Below are positions 1 to 9,042 of a stretch of DNA of 64,000 bases, piece after piece (the stretch's first letter is position 1; each line of letters starts with the position of its first letter). Made by a program: the position numbers and the translations under genes. The notes beneath the pieces were generated by a model. That model had not been told where the DNA came from and did not search any database. It saw nothing but the letters and a program-made list of their open reading frames with translations. This DNA comes from Streptomyces aurantiacus (GTDB lineage Bacteria; Actinomycetota; Actinomycetes; Streptomycetales; Streptomycetaceae), in NCBI RefSeq assembly GCF_027107535.1, contig NZ_CP114283.1, forward strand, positions 7,626,001-7,690,000. Reading direction: 5' to 3'.

Positions 1-1616
1 TCGCCGCGTACGAGGGCGAGAAGCTGTACGGCCTCGGACAGCACCAGCACGGGCTGCTCGACCAGAAGGGCGCCGTCCTCGACCTGGTCCAGCGCAACGC
101 CGAGGTGACCATCCCGGTCCTCACCTCCAGCCGCGGCTACACCCTGCTGTGGAACAGCCCGGCGATCGGCCGCGTCGAGCTCGCGGGCAACGGCACGCGG
201 TGGGTGGCGGACTCGGCCCGGCAGATCGACTACTGGATCACCGCGGGCCGTCCGGCCGACGCGCAGCGCCGGTACAGCGCGGTGACCGGGCGCACGCCGA
301 TGCTGCCCGAGTGGGCGGCGGGCTTCTGGCAGTGCAAGCTGCGCTACCGCACCCAGGACGAACTCCTCGGCGTGGCACGGGAGTACAGGCGCCGCGGCCT
401 GCCCATCGACGTCATCGTCTGCGACTTCTTCCACTGGACGCATCTGGGCGAGTGGAAGTTCGACCCGGCCGAGTGGCCGGACCCGGCGGCGATGCAGCGG
501 GAGCTCACGGAACTCGGCATCAAGCTCGTCGTGTCCGTCTGGCCGTCCGTCTCCCCGCTCTCCGAGAACCATCAGCTGATGGAGCAGCGGGGCTGGTTCA
601 TCGGCACCCAGTACGGGCCCATGGCACACGCCGACTGGCCGGACAAGGAGGTCGCCTCCACGGTCCAGGTCGCCTTCTACGACGCGACGAACCCCGAGGC
701 GCGTGAGTTCCTCTGGTCGCGGATCAAGGACAACTACCTTGAGCCGTACGGGATCACGTCCTTCTGGCTGGACGCCTGCGAGCCGGAGCTGAAGCCGGGT
801 TTCCAGGAGAACCTGCGCTACTGGGCGGGCCCGGGACTCGAAGTGGGCAACATGTATCCGCGCGAGAACGCCCGCACCTTCCACGAGGGCATGCTGGCGG
901 CGGGCGAGAGAGAGGTCATCACCCTCAACAGGTCGGCGTGGGCGGGCAGTCAGCGCTACGGGGCCGCCCTGTGGTCCGGCGACATCGGCACGGACTTCGC
1001 GACGCTGCGCCGCCAGATCGCGGCGGGTCTCAACACCTCGCTGTCCGGCATCCCCTGGTGGAACACCGACATCGGGGGCTTCCACGGCGGTGACCCGGAC
1101 GACCCGGCGTACCGCGAGGTCATGATCCGCTGGTTCCAGTTCGGCGCGCTGTCCCCGCTGATGCGCCTGCACGGCTTCCGGGACCCGGGCACGCCGCTCG
1201 GCCCGGAGATGACCGGTGGCCCGAACGAGGTGTGGTCGTACGGCGAGGAGGCCGGCGCGATCCTGGAGAGGTACCTCCACCTGCGTGAGCGTCTGAAGCC
1301 GTACGTGCTGGAGGTCATGCGGGAGGCCCACGAGGAGGGGCTGCCGGTGATGCGGCCGCTGTTCCTGGAGTTCCCCGAGGACCAGGCGACGTGGTCCGTG
1401 GACGACGCGTACCTCTTCGGCCGGGACCTGCTGGTCGCGCCGGTGCTCACGGCGGGGGCGACGGCCCGGACGGCGTACCTTCCGGCGGGCGCGCGCTGGA
1501 CCGACGCGTGGACCGGCGAGTCGTACGAGGGAGGCGCGGCCGTGACCGTCGACGCGCCGCTGGACCGCATTCCGCTGTTCCTGCGGGACGGGGCACGGCT
1601 GCCGGTGGCGGAGTGA
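1..1616 (+). CDS. GH31 glycoside hydrolase, alpha-xylosidase type (5' end outside window)
   Basis: The reading frame is already open at base 3 and encodes GH31 N-terminal beta-sandwich sequence (LYGLGQHQHG), so the gene starts before the window. GH31 hallmarks are the nucleophile motif FWLDACEPE (Asp codon 771-773) and the acid/base motif WSGDIGTDF (Asp codon 981-983), followed by a C-terminal beta-domain (LLVAPVL, PAGARWTDAW). GH31 retaining enzymes hydrolyse terminal alpha-glucosides or alpha-xylosides. The neighbouring xyloglucanases, fucosidase and galactosidase make alpha-xylosidase (removal of xylose from the non-reducing end of xyloglucan oligosaccharides) the likeliest role. No signal peptide can be judged because the start is missing. 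It converges on the GH12 gene, with a shared hairpin between them. Alternative: alpha-glucosidase. Confidence 0.88.
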   Translation, partial: AAYEGEKLYGLGQHQHGLLDQKGAVLDLVQRNAEVTIPVLTSSRGYTLLWNSPAIGRVELAGNGTRWVADSARQIDYWITAGRPADAQRRYSAVTGRTPMLPEWAAGFWQCKLRYRTQDELLGVAREYRRRGLPIDVIVCDFFHWTHLGEWKFDPAEWPDPAAMQRELTELGIKLVVSVWPSVSPLSENHQLMEQRGWFIGTQYGPMAHADWPDKEVASTVQVAFYDATNPEAREFLWSRIKDNYLEPYGITSFWLDACEPELKPGFQENLRYWAGPGLEVGNMYPRENARTFHEGMLAAGEREVITLNRSAWAGSQRYGAALWSGDIGTDFATLRRQIAAGLNTSLSGIPWWNTDIGGFHGGDPDDPAYREVMIRWFQFGALSPLMRLHGFRDPGTPLGPEMTGGPNEVWSYGEEAGAILERYLHLRERLKPYVLEVMREAHEEGLPVMRPLFLEFPEDQATWSVDDAYLFGRDLLVAPVLTAGATARTAYLPAGARWTDAWTGESYEGGAAVTVDAPLDRIPLFLRDGARLPVAE

Positions 1617-1631
1617 CCCCGCAGACGTGAG

Positions 1632-1667
1632 GGTGCGGCCGGCTCCCCGGGAGGGGCCGGCCGCACC
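1632..1667. terminator. Bidirectional hairpin terminator between GH31 and GH12
   Basis: A 12-bp perfect stem (GGTGCGGCCGGC at 1632-1643 pairing with GCCGGCCGCACC at 1656-1667) lies between the convergent stop codons at 1616 and 1693. There is no U-tract, which is usual for Streptomyces intrinsic terminators. Confidence 0.8.
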
Positions 1668-1692
1668 GTCGTTCACCTGCGTCGCGCGGGGA

Positions 1693-2406
1693 TCAGCTGC
1701 TGGAGACCGACATGCTGTTGGTGCGGAAGTCCAGGCCGCCGGACGACGAGGTGATCTCGAAGCCGAACTGGACGTCGCCGATGGTCTCGTTGCCCATCCA
1801 GTGCTTGGTGTCCTTGATCCACTTGAGGATCGGCAGGACGTTGACGGTGCCGGAGTTGGAGTCCGAGGTGCGCAGGAACGAGAAGACCTCGTTGGCGCCG
1901 TTGCTGCCCTTGTAGACGGACCAGGTGTGGCCGCCGAGGGTGACGTTGCCCTGCGAGGTGCCGAGCGGGCCCACGGCTCCGTTGTAGTTGACCCAGAGCA
2001 TGATCTCGTAGTCGTAGTCCGTGTCCCAGATGTCGTACGACGTGTTGTACGCGCCGGACGACGGGACCGTGACGTTGTAGCTGCTGCTGAGCGAACCGAG
2101 CGAGGTGATCGACTTGTTGATCACCTTCTTGGCGTTCGGGTAGGACTTGATGCCGCCGGTGTTGGGGTGGTTGGCGTTGACTCCCCAGTTGGTGCCGGAG
2201 TTGGCCCAGATGCACTGGCCGCCGGCGCCGCCGCCCCAGATGTTGTTGTAGAGCGTGTAGCCGTTGAGGCTGGTGTTGCCCCACTGGTCGCAGGAGTTCC
2301 AGACGGCCGCCGAGGCGGGGGCCGAAGCGAGACCGATGGTGGCGCCGAGTGCGAGGGCGGGGGCCAGGAGGGCCTTGGTGATCCTGTTCAGCGTGCGTGT
2401 TGCCAT
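1693..2406 (-). CDS. Secreted GH12 endo-beta-1,4-glucanase / xyloglucanase
   Basis: The 237-residue protein has a Sec signal peptide (MATRTLNRITKALLAPALAL, cleavage near ASA-A at 31-33) followed by a single GH12 jelly-roll domain with no carbohydrate-binding module. Expected catalytic glutamates are E134 in EIMLWVNY (nucleophile) and E217 in FGFEITSS (acid/base). GH12 enzymes retain configuration and cut cellulose or xyloglucan backbones. It is the last gene of the minus-strand group after GH95 (50 bp gap) and ends at the hairpin at 1632-1667. Context with GH74, GH95, GH42 and GH31 favours xyloglucan as substrate, though classical cellulase activity cannot be excluded from sequence. Confidence 0.92.
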   Translation of the reverse strand: MATRTLNRITKALLAPALALGATIGLASAPASAAVWNSCDQWGNTSLNGYTLYNNIWGGGAGGQCIWANSGTNWGVNANHPNTGGIKSYPNAKKVINKSITSLGSLSSSYNVTVPSSGAYNTSYDIWDTDYDYEIMLWVNYNGAVGPLGTSQGNVTLGGHTWSVYKGSNGANEVFSFLRTSDSNSGTVNVLPILKWIKDTKHWMGNETIGDVQFGFEITSSSGGLDFRTNSMSVSSS

Positions 2407-2456
2407 GGTGTCCCTTCCATGGGTGGGGGGATGTGGGGGATGTGACTGCGGTGGAT

Positions 2457-4670
2457 CTACTGCGGCCCCAGGGTCAGGACGCAGTCCTCTCCGGCGCGCA
2501 GGGAGAGCTGTCGCGCTCCGGAGAGAGTTCTGAGGTCGACCCGGCAGGTGCGGGTGGGCCGCACCACCGCCCGGGCCTCCCGCGGGTGCCAGCTGAGATC
2601 GACCACCGCGCCGAACCTCGTGGTCACGCCGAGGAGTTCACCCGCCGGGAGGGCGGCGGGCAGGGCGGGGAGGAGGACCAGCCGGTCGGGGGTCGACTGG
2701 ATCAGCGCCTCGACGATCAGGGCGGGGAGGGTGTGCGCGGCGTCCGCGTTGTAGACGTCGCGGTGGGGGTAGTGCGCGCTCATGAGGGAGGCGTGGAAGA
2801 AGTCGCCCTCCAGTACCCGGCCGAGCGCGTGCGCGACCCGCTCGCCGTCGCGCAGGCGGGCCGCGACGAGGGCGTGGTGCAGGTGCCCGTGCGCGGAGTC
2901 GTTCTCGGCGCCCCGCAGTTCGAGCGCGCGGTGTGCCGCGGCGGCGAGCCCGGGGGTCTCGTAGGGGTTGATCTCGTCGTGCGGCCACACGCCGTACAGG
3001 TGGCTGAGGTGCCGGTGGTCGTACGTGTCGTCGAGGCCGGGCCACGCCCACTCGGCGAGCGCGCCGTCGTCGTTGACGCGGTGCGGGGGCAGCCGCTCGG
3101 CGAGGTCCCGCCATCGGTCCGCGTCGGGGCCGGGGTGGTACGCGGCCGCCGTGAGCAGGGCGTGCCGGGCCGCCGAGAGGTCCATGGCGGCGTTGACCGC
3201 GCCCCAGCTCGCGTTCGCCGGGCGGTTCTCGGGTGAGTAGGAGGGCACGACGACGAGCCGGCCCCGCTCGTCGGTCCGGGTGAGGAAGTCCTCGTAGAAC
3301 AGGGCGACTTCGGCCAGGGCGCCGGCCAGTCGCAGGTCCCGCTCCCCCCGTGTCTCGTCGTGGTCGACCAGGGGCTTGAGCAGCCAGTCGGCGCCCGCCG
3401 TCCACAGGTGCAGGGGGTATTCGCGGCTGAAGTGGTACGTGTGCCCGGACTCGCCGTCCGTGTGGGGCGGGGCGACGACGCCTCGGGCACCGAAGACGGC
3501 GCGGGCGTTGTCCCTCCAGTGCGGCAACTGCCCGTGGATCAGCGTGGCGTGGGCCTCGACGACCTCGGGCAGCGCGGCGGCGACGGCCGAGGCGGTCTGC
3601 AGGTTGAGGTTGGCGTCCGTGGTGAACGCCCCGGACCAGGCCGTGTCCCAGTCGCCGGTCCACAGCCCGGTGAGCCTCGGCGGGAGCATCCCGCTGGCGG
3701 ACAGCAGGTGGTAGCGGCCGGCCGCGAAGAGCCGTTCGAGGAGGGCCGGGCTCTTGGGGCGCTTCAGCAGCTCGGAGCCGGGGAGCGCGCGTTCGGTGTC
3801 GTCGGCGTCGAGGACGAGGCAGGCGCGGGCGTACGCGGTGCGGTGGAGGCGCAGGTGGCGCTCCAGGAGGGTCCCGTACGGGTCCTCGTCGTCCGGCAGC
3901 AGCTCGCGCAGGGCCTGCGTGCCTGCCACCGTGTCCAGTTCCCCGCTGTGCCGGGCGAGGCGCGTCAGCAGCAGGACCGACTCCGCTCCCGTCACGCGCA
4001 TGCCCGGCGGGGCCAGCGTCGTACGGCCGCCGGTGACCACGGCCAGCATCACCCCCGTGTACGCGCGGTCGCTGCCGGGGTAGCGGGCGCGCAGGGTGAG
4101 TACGGCGCCCTCGGGGGTGAGGACCGCGCCCTCGCTGATGCCCAGCCCGCCCGGGGCACCGGGGAGTCGGTGGTCCAGCGCGATGTCCAGGGTGAGCCCC
4201 GGCGAGGTCACGTACTGGACGATCACGTCGTCGGCGCGCGAGACGAAGACCCGGCTGCGCCAGCCCGTGCAGACCGATTCGGCGACGCCCGTGGTGAAGT
4301 CGACCGAGCGGCGGTAGCCGCGTTCCCCGTCGGACGTCCGTCGCAGCCGTACCTGGAAGGCGGGGTGGAAGGGCTGCACCCACTGCAGGGGGCGCCCGTC
4401 CGTGAAGTCCTCGGCCGCGGCTCGGTCGCCCGCCAGCAACCGGTCCTGGAGGGCGGTCAGTTCGGCCGCCAGCTCCGGTGGGCGGGCGTGCTCGCCGCCG
4501 TTGGGGCGGACGAGGGTGTGGTGCGTGGCGATGACCCGGTCGTCGCCGGGATCGCCGAACACCAGCGCTCCGTGACGGCCGTTGCCGCTCAGGAAGGCGT
4601 CCTCCCAGCGGGCGGCGGGGCTCGGCTCCCAGGTGCCGTGCGGCGGGGGCGGCGGGGCGTCGGCGCTCAC
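2457..4670 (-). CDS. GH95 alpha-L-fucosidase
   Basis: The 737-residue protein shows the GH95 layout: an N-terminal beta-domain beginning WEDAFLSGNGRHGALVFGD, an (alpha/alpha)6 barrel with LTGLWTGDWDTAWSGAFTTD and the conserved DHRHLSHLYGVWP stretch, then a C-terminal beta-domain. GH95 enzymes are inverting and remove alpha-1,2-linked L-fucose (some members L-galactose). On xyloglucan this is the terminal residue of the F side chain. No signal peptide is visible, so it should act inside the cell on imported oligosaccharides. Its GTG start overlaps the TGA of the upstream GH42 gene (GTGA, 4667-4670), implying translational coupling. Confidence 0.88.
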   Translation of the reverse strand: MSADAPPPPPHGTWEPSPAARWEDAFLSGNGRHGALVFGDPGDDRVIATHHTLVRPNGGEHARPPELAAELTALQDRLLAGDRAAAEDFTDGRPLQWVQPFHPAFQVRLRRTSDGERGYRRSVDFTTGVAESVCTGWRSRVFVSRADDVIVQYVTSPGLTLDIALDHRLPGAPGGLGISEGAVLTPEGAVLTLRARYPGSDRAYTGVMLAVVTGGRTTLAPPGMRVTGAESVLLLTRLARHSGELDTVAGTQALRELLPDDEDPYGTLLERHLRLHRTAYARACLVLDADDTERALPGSELLKRPKSPALLERLFAAGRYHLLSASGMLPPRLTGLWTGDWDTAWSGAFTTDANLNLQTASAVAAALPEVVEAHATLIHGQLPHWRDNARAVFGARGVVAPPHTDGESGHTYHFSREYPLHLWTAGADWLLKPLVDHDETRGERDLRLAGALAEVALFYEDFLTRTDERGRLVVVPSYSPENRPANASWGAVNAAMDLSAARHALLTAAAYHPGPDADRWRDLAERLPPHRVNDDGALAEWAWPGLDDTYDHRHLSHLYGVWPHDEINPYETPGLAAAAHRALELRGAENDSAHGHLHHALVAARLRDGERVAHALGRVLEGDFFHASLMSAHYPHRDVYNADAAHTLPALIVEALIQSTPDRLVLLPALPAALPAGELLGVTTRFGAVVDLSWHPREARAVVRPTRTCRVDLRTLSGARQLSLRAGEDCVLTLGPQ

Positions 4671-6655
4671 GGCGACAGCACCGCCGCCCCGTAGCGGCCC
4701 AGCTCCACGGAGTCTGTGACCTGTCGGCCGCCGAGCAGGTCCCGGTACGTTCCGGGCACGGCCACCGTGATTGGGTCCCGCCCGTGGTTGAGGACGAAGA
4801 GGAGGTCTCCCCGGCGCACGGCCTCGACCTGTGCGGGCAGCCCTTCGAGCACCGGCCGCACCCCGGCCTCGGCGGCCACGCCCTCCAACAGCTCTCGCAG
4901 CGCGGCGGGTTCGGGCAGCGTGGAGACGTACCAGGCGCGGCCCCTGCGCAGTACCGCCGGGAGCCCGTCCAGTTCACCGCCCTGGTAGACGGCCTCCGCG
5001 ACACCCTCCCCGGCCTCGATCTCCTCGGACCACAGCGTGCCCCGGAAGCCGTCGCACTCGGCGTGCTCCCCGCGGTCGAGGGGCCACCACTCGTGCAGGG
5101 TCCGGATCCCGAAGAGCTCTCGCAGCCGCCCGTCCATGCCGCCGGGCCGCACCCGGTCGTCCTCGTCCGCGACCCCGGTCAGGAAGCCGCAGACCAGGGT
5201 GCCGCCGCCCCGTACGTACGCGACGAGGTTGTCGATCGCAGCGTCGGTGAGCAGGTACAGCTGGGGTACGACGACCAGCCTGTACGCGGACAGGTCGCGC
5301 TCGGGGTGCGCGAAGTCCGTGGTGACATGGGCCTCCCACAGGGCGCGGTGCCAGGCGCGCACGACCTGCGGATGGTCGACCTCGGAGGAGAGCCGGCCGT
5401 CCTGGGACCCCGCCCACCAGGCGTTCCACTCGTGGAGGATCGCCACCTCGGACACGGAGTGACGGCCCGTCACCTCGCCCTTGAGGCAGACTAGTTCGGT
5501 GCCCAGCTGCCTGATCTCCTGGTAGGTGCGCCCCTGTTCCCCCGCGTGGCTGACCATGCCCGAGTGGAACTTCTCCGCGCCCTGCCTGGACTGCCGCCAC
5601 TGGAAGTAGCAGACGGCGTCGGCGCCCCGGGCGACGGCCTGGAGGGACCACAGACGGTTGAGGCCGCGCGGCTTGGGATGGTTGACGCCCCGCCAGTTCA
5701 CCGGTCCCGCGGCCTGCTCCATCAGCATCCACGGTCCACGGGCCTGGGAGCGCGTCATGTCCTGGATGAGCGCGCCGTTCTGCGCGCCGAAGGGGTCGCG
5801 CGGGTCGGGATAGATGTCGACGGAGACGACGTCCTCCTCCTGGACCCACTTCCAGGCGTCCTGGCCCACCCACATCGGCATGAAGTTGGTGGTCACCGGG
5901 AGGTCCGGGGAGTACCGGCGGACGATGTCACGCTCGGCGGCGTAACACTCCAGGAGCATGTCGCAGGTGTAGCGCCTGAAGTCCAGCACCTGCGTGGGGT
6001 TCTTCATGTAGTGGGCGTGGCGCGGCGGCAGGATCTCCTCCCAGTCGCCGTAGCCCTGGCTCCAGAAGGCCGTGCCCCACGCGGTGTTGAGGGCGTCGAG
6101 CGTGCCGTACCTGTTCCGCAGCCAGCGGCGGAAGGTGACGGCGGCCTCGTCGCCCCAGTCGAACGTGCAGTACTCGTTGTTGATGTGCCACATCGTGAGG
6201 GCGGGATGGCTTCCGTAGCGGGCGGCCAGGTCCTCGGTGATGGCGGCGGCGTGGCGGCGGTAGGTGGCGCTGGAGTGCGAGAAGTGCTGGCGGCCTCCCC
6301 ACCACTCGGTGCGCCCGTCCTCGTCGCGGGGCAGTGTGTCCGGGTGGAGGCGGCCCAGCCAGGGCGGCGGCGAGGAGGTGGGGGTGGCGAGGACGACCCC
6401 GATGCCGTTCTCGTGCATGAGGTCCATCAGGCGGTCGAGCCAGCCGAACTCCCGCTCTCCCGGCCGCGGTTCGAGCTTCGCCCAGGAGAAGACGCCGAGG
6501 GTGACGGAGTTGACGCCGGCCGCCTTCATCAGGCGTACGTCCTCGTGCCAGGTCTCCTCGGGCCACTGCTCGGGGTTGTAGTCGCCGCCGAAGAGGATGC
6601 GCCCGCGGGTGACGTCGGCGAGGCCCGGCCGGGCGGGCGCCTCGTGGGCGGTCAT
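4667..6655 (-). CDS. GH42 beta-galactosidase
   Basis: The 662-residue protein has the GH42 TIM barrel starting ILFGGDYNPEQWP, acid/base E161 in WHINNEY and nucleophile E313 in MEQAAGPVNW, then the trimerisation and C-terminal domains. It would remove beta-galactose, here most plausibly from the L side chain of xyloglucan after the fucosidase has acted. The ATG at 6653-6655 is chosen because it overlaps the GH74 stop as ATGA and directly precedes the conserved N-terminus. The frame stays open further upstream but encodes only GH74-shadow sequence. No signal peptide, so probably cytoplasmic. Confidence 0.92.
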   Translation of the reverse strand: MTAHEAPARPGLADVTRGRILFGGDYNPEQWPEETWHEDVRLMKAAGVNSVTLGVFSWAKLEPRPGEREFGWLDRLMDLMHENGIGVVLATPTSSPPPWLGRLHPDTLPRDEDGRTEWWGGRQHFSHSSATYRRHAAAITEDLAARYGSHPALTMWHINNEYCTFDWGDEAAVTFRRWLRNRYGTLDALNTAWGTAFWSQGYGDWEEILPPRHAHYMKNPTQVLDFRRYTCDMLLECYAAERDIVRRYSPDLPVTTNFMPMWVGQDAWKWVQEEDVVSVDIYPDPRDPFGAQNGALIQDMTRSQARGPWMLMEQAAGPVNWRGVNHPKPRGLNRLWSLQAVARGADAVCYFQWRQSRQGAEKFHSGMVSHAGEQGRTYQEIRQLGTELVCLKGEVTGRHSVSEVAILHEWNAWWAGSQDGRLSSEVDHPQVVRAWHRALWEAHVTTDFAHPERDLSAYRLVVVPQLYLLTDAAIDNLVAYVRGGGTLVCGFLTGVADEDDRVRPGGMDGRLRELFGIRTLHEWWPLDRGEHAECDGFRGTLWSEEIEAGEGVAEAVYQGGELDGLPAVLRRGRAWYVSTLPEPAALRELLEGVAAEAGVRPVLEGLPAQVEAVRRGDLLFVLNHGRDPITVAVPGTYRDLLGGRQVTDSVELGRYGAAVLSP

Positions 6656-8886
6656 CGGGCGGGCTCCCCGTACTGGATGCCGCGTCCGTTGGTCGCCAGG
6701 TACACCCTGCCGTACACGCGCGGGTCGCCCGTGATCACCTCGCCCGTCCAGCCCCACTGGTGGGCGTCGTCGTTGATGCGCGTCCAGGTCTTCGCCTCGT
6801 CGTCGGAGCGGTACACGGCGGTGATGGTCTCCGTCGAGCCGACCAGGTAGACCGCCGGATAGCCGGCGCCGTCGGCCGCCCTGCCGAATCCGAGCGTGTA
6901 CGAGGCCCAGCAGCTGTCCACCTTCGAGAAGGTCGCCCCGCCGTCGGTGGAGCGGTGGAGGCCGTTCCACTTCAGGCTCAGCCACAGGTCTCCGCTGCGC
7001 CCCGGCGCCGCGACCAGTTCGAACTGGGTGTCACCGGAGGACAGCCCGGTCGCGCGGGCCGTGAACGAGCGACCGCTGTCCGTGCTGGCGTACAGGGTTC
7101 CGCTGTCGGTGTCGTACGCGTAGAAGAGGGCGGGGTCGGCCGGGTCGGCGACCGGTGTGGCGCCCTTCGGGAAGGAGGCGACCTCGGACCAGGTCGCGCC
7201 GTTGTCCGTGGAGCGGTGGGCCGCGTACTTCGTGCCGTCCCAGTGCACGAACGACCACAGCAGCGCGCTGCCGTCGGCGTTGACCGCGATCGGCCCCGGC
7301 GCCTCCTTGGCGATGGCGGGCTGGGCCCCGAAGGGCGCCCAGGTCCGTCCGCCGTCGTGCGAGTGGGCCCCGTTGCCGTGGTCGCCCCAGCCCGTGCGGA
7401 CCACGTACGACGGCTCGGCCGCGGCCTGGGCGAGCCCCGTCGCCGTCCCGAAGACGGGGTTCGACGCCATGCCGCGCGACGGGGAAGCCGTGAGCTTCTC
7501 GTGGTACATCACGCCGATGTCCCCGAGGCCGCTGAGCAGGTGCGCCTTCCCGGCCGGGGGCGAGATCAGCTGGCGTACGGACGTCTCCTCCAGGCCGCGG
7601 ATCTGCGGCGCCCAGTGCTTGAGGTCACGGGTGCCGTAGAGGGTCGCGCCGGTCCCGAAGACGAGGTGCTTCGAGTCGTACGGGTCCAGGGCGAGCGCCT
7701 GGATCCACCAGCCGAACTTCGGCTTGTCGGCGCCCCACTTGAGGTAGGGGGTCTCGGACACGTCGAACACGGCGGTGTCCTTGAGGGACGTCCAGGTGCG
7801 GCCGCCGTTCGTGCTGCGGTACACGGTGTCGATGTCGGCCCAGCGGTTGTTGGTGGAGACGACGACGGTGCCCGGGCGGCGGGCGTCCACGGCGGCTCCG
7901 CCGTACGCGAAGGTGTCGGTGGACCCGTCGGAGGTGGTCCCGCCCGGCTTCACGGGAGTCACCTCGGCCCACTTGCCGGTCGTGGTCCGCAGTTTGTGCA
8001 CGCTGCCGTCGGACTGGCCGTTGGGTCCGGGCGCGTTGGCGTACGTCACGTACAGCTCGCGCGTGTGCCGGTCGTAGGCCGCCCTGACCGGCACCTTGGC
8101 GGAGGTGCCGGAGGGCTGCCCGGGGACGGCCTCCCACGCCGTCCCGTCGGCCGTGCGGTACAGGTTCGCCGTCCCCGGGGTGCCGTCGCCGTCGCCCCAC
8201 CCGGCGTAGACGGCCCGCCCGGCGGCGACGAGGAACATGACGCCCTGCCCGGAGGCGCTCGGCTTCCCCGGGAAGCCGCTCACCGGCGCCCAGGTCGCCC
8301 CGCGGTCGGTGGACCGGAGCAGCCCGTCGTGCCGGGTCCCCAGCCACAGCGTGTCGCTGTCCCGCGGATCGACCAGCAGCCGCTCCCCCGCGCCCCGCCC
8401 GTCCTCGTTGGCGCCGAGTTTCACGTCGAGGTCGGTCCGGCGCCAGGTCGCGCCCCGGTCCTCCGACCGCAGCACCGCGCCGTTGCCGGCCCACGACTGG
8501 GCGTACGTGCCGAGGGAGAGGTAGACCCGGTCCGGGTGCGCCGGGTCGACGGCGATCGCCTCCACGCCGAGGAGGTTCCAGTCGTCCCACCCGAGGTGGT
8601 CGGTGAGCGGGATCCAGCGGCCTGCCCGGTCGTCCCAGCGGTAGGCGCCGCCGATGTCGGTACGGGCATAGGCCAGACCCCGTACGGAGGGGTGGAACAG
8701 CACCCCGGTGACGAACCCGGTACCGCCGATGACGACGTTGCGCCAGCGGTAGGCGGATCCGTCCGCGTTCTCGTCCGCGTCAGTGGCCGCCAGCGCCGGG
8801 CCGGAACCGACGGAGATGGCGGTGAGGGCAACCGTGGCAGCGGTCCCGGAAAGGACGGCGCGTCTATTCGGACGGGACGTGCGCAT
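6652..8886 (-). CDS. Tat-secreted GH74 xyloglucanase
   Basis: The 744-residue protein starts with a twin-arginine signal (RPNRRAVLSG, hydrophobic core, AxA near 31-33) followed by the two seven-bladed propellers of GH74. Many Asp-box repeats of the S-x-D-x-G-x-T-W type are visible (SEDRGATW, STDRGATW, STNGGRTW, STDNGATW, STDGGATF). The N-terminal catalytic motif ARTDIGGAYRW places the candidate catalytic Asp at D77. GH74 enzymes are largely specific for xyloglucan, which makes this the strongest substrate clue in the cluster. No cellulose-binding module is attached, unlike many secreted actinobacterial GH74 enzymes. It sits 156 bp downstream of the second permease gene. Confidence 0.93.
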   Translation of the reverse strand: MRTSRPNRRAVLSGTAATVALTAISVGSGPALAATDADENADGSAYRWRNVVIGGTGFVTGVLFHPSVRGLAYARTDIGGAYRWDDRAGRWIPLTDHLGWDDWNLLGVEAIAVDPAHPDRVYLSLGTYAQSWAGNGAVLRSEDRGATWRRTDLDVKLGANEDGRGAGERLLVDPRDSDTLWLGTRHDGLLRSTDRGATWAPVSGFPGKPSASGQGVMFLVAAGRAVYAGWGDGDGTPGTANLYRTADGTAWEAVPGQPSGTSAKVPVRAAYDRHTRELYVTYANAPGPNGQSDGSVHKLRTTTGKWAEVTPVKPGGTTSDGSTDTFAYGGAAVDARRPGTVVVSTNNRWADIDTVYRSTNGGRTWTSLKDTAVFDVSETPYLKWGADKPKFGWWIQALALDPYDSKHLVFGTGATLYGTRDLKHWAPQIRGLEETSVRQLISPPAGKAHLLSGLGDIGVMYHEKLTASPSRGMASNPVFGTATGLAQAAAEPSYVVRTGWGDHGNGAHSHDGGRTWAPFGAQPAIAKEAPGPIAVNADGSALLWSFVHWDGTKYAAHRSTDNGATWSEVASFPKGATPVADPADPALFYAYDTDSGTLYASTDSGRSFTARATGLSSGDTQFELVAAPGRSGDLWLSLKWNGLHRSTDGGATFSKVDSCWASYTLGFGRAADGAGYPAVYLVGSTETITAVYRSDDEAKTWTRINDDAHQWGWTGEVITGDPRVYGRVYLATNGRGIQYGEPAR

Positions 8887-8936
8887 GACATACCTCGTTC
8901 TGCGAGAGGGGGGCGGGAGCGGCGGAGACAGCCCAG

Positions 8937-8995
8937 CGAGGGGCGCCTCTGAGCGACGCGGGGAACGGCGCGACCAGCCACAAGGGACCCGCGGT
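8937..8995. repeat. Streptomyces-type dispersed GCGCGGGGAA element, copy 1
   Basis: The gap between the permease and GH74 genes contains GAGGGGCGC, a few bases, then CGCGGGGAACGGCGCGACCA. Related sequences occur at 18058-18110 and about 35678-35720. I recall this pattern as a common intergenic element in Streptomyces chromosomes; its function is unknown to me. Confidence 0.5.
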
Positions 8996-9042
8996 CGACG
9001 GCCGACCCGCGGTTCCCCGGCTGAACCGAGCGGACCGGCAGG

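Noticed and set aside
2638..5004. 788-codon minus-strand frame overlapping GH95 and GH42
   Set aside because: Out of frame with both; Arg/Pro-rich without domains.
4667..6985. Extended GH42 start at 6985
   Set aside because: The extra 110 residues are the GH74 shadow; the ATG at 6655 overlaps the GH74 stop and leads into the conserved domain.
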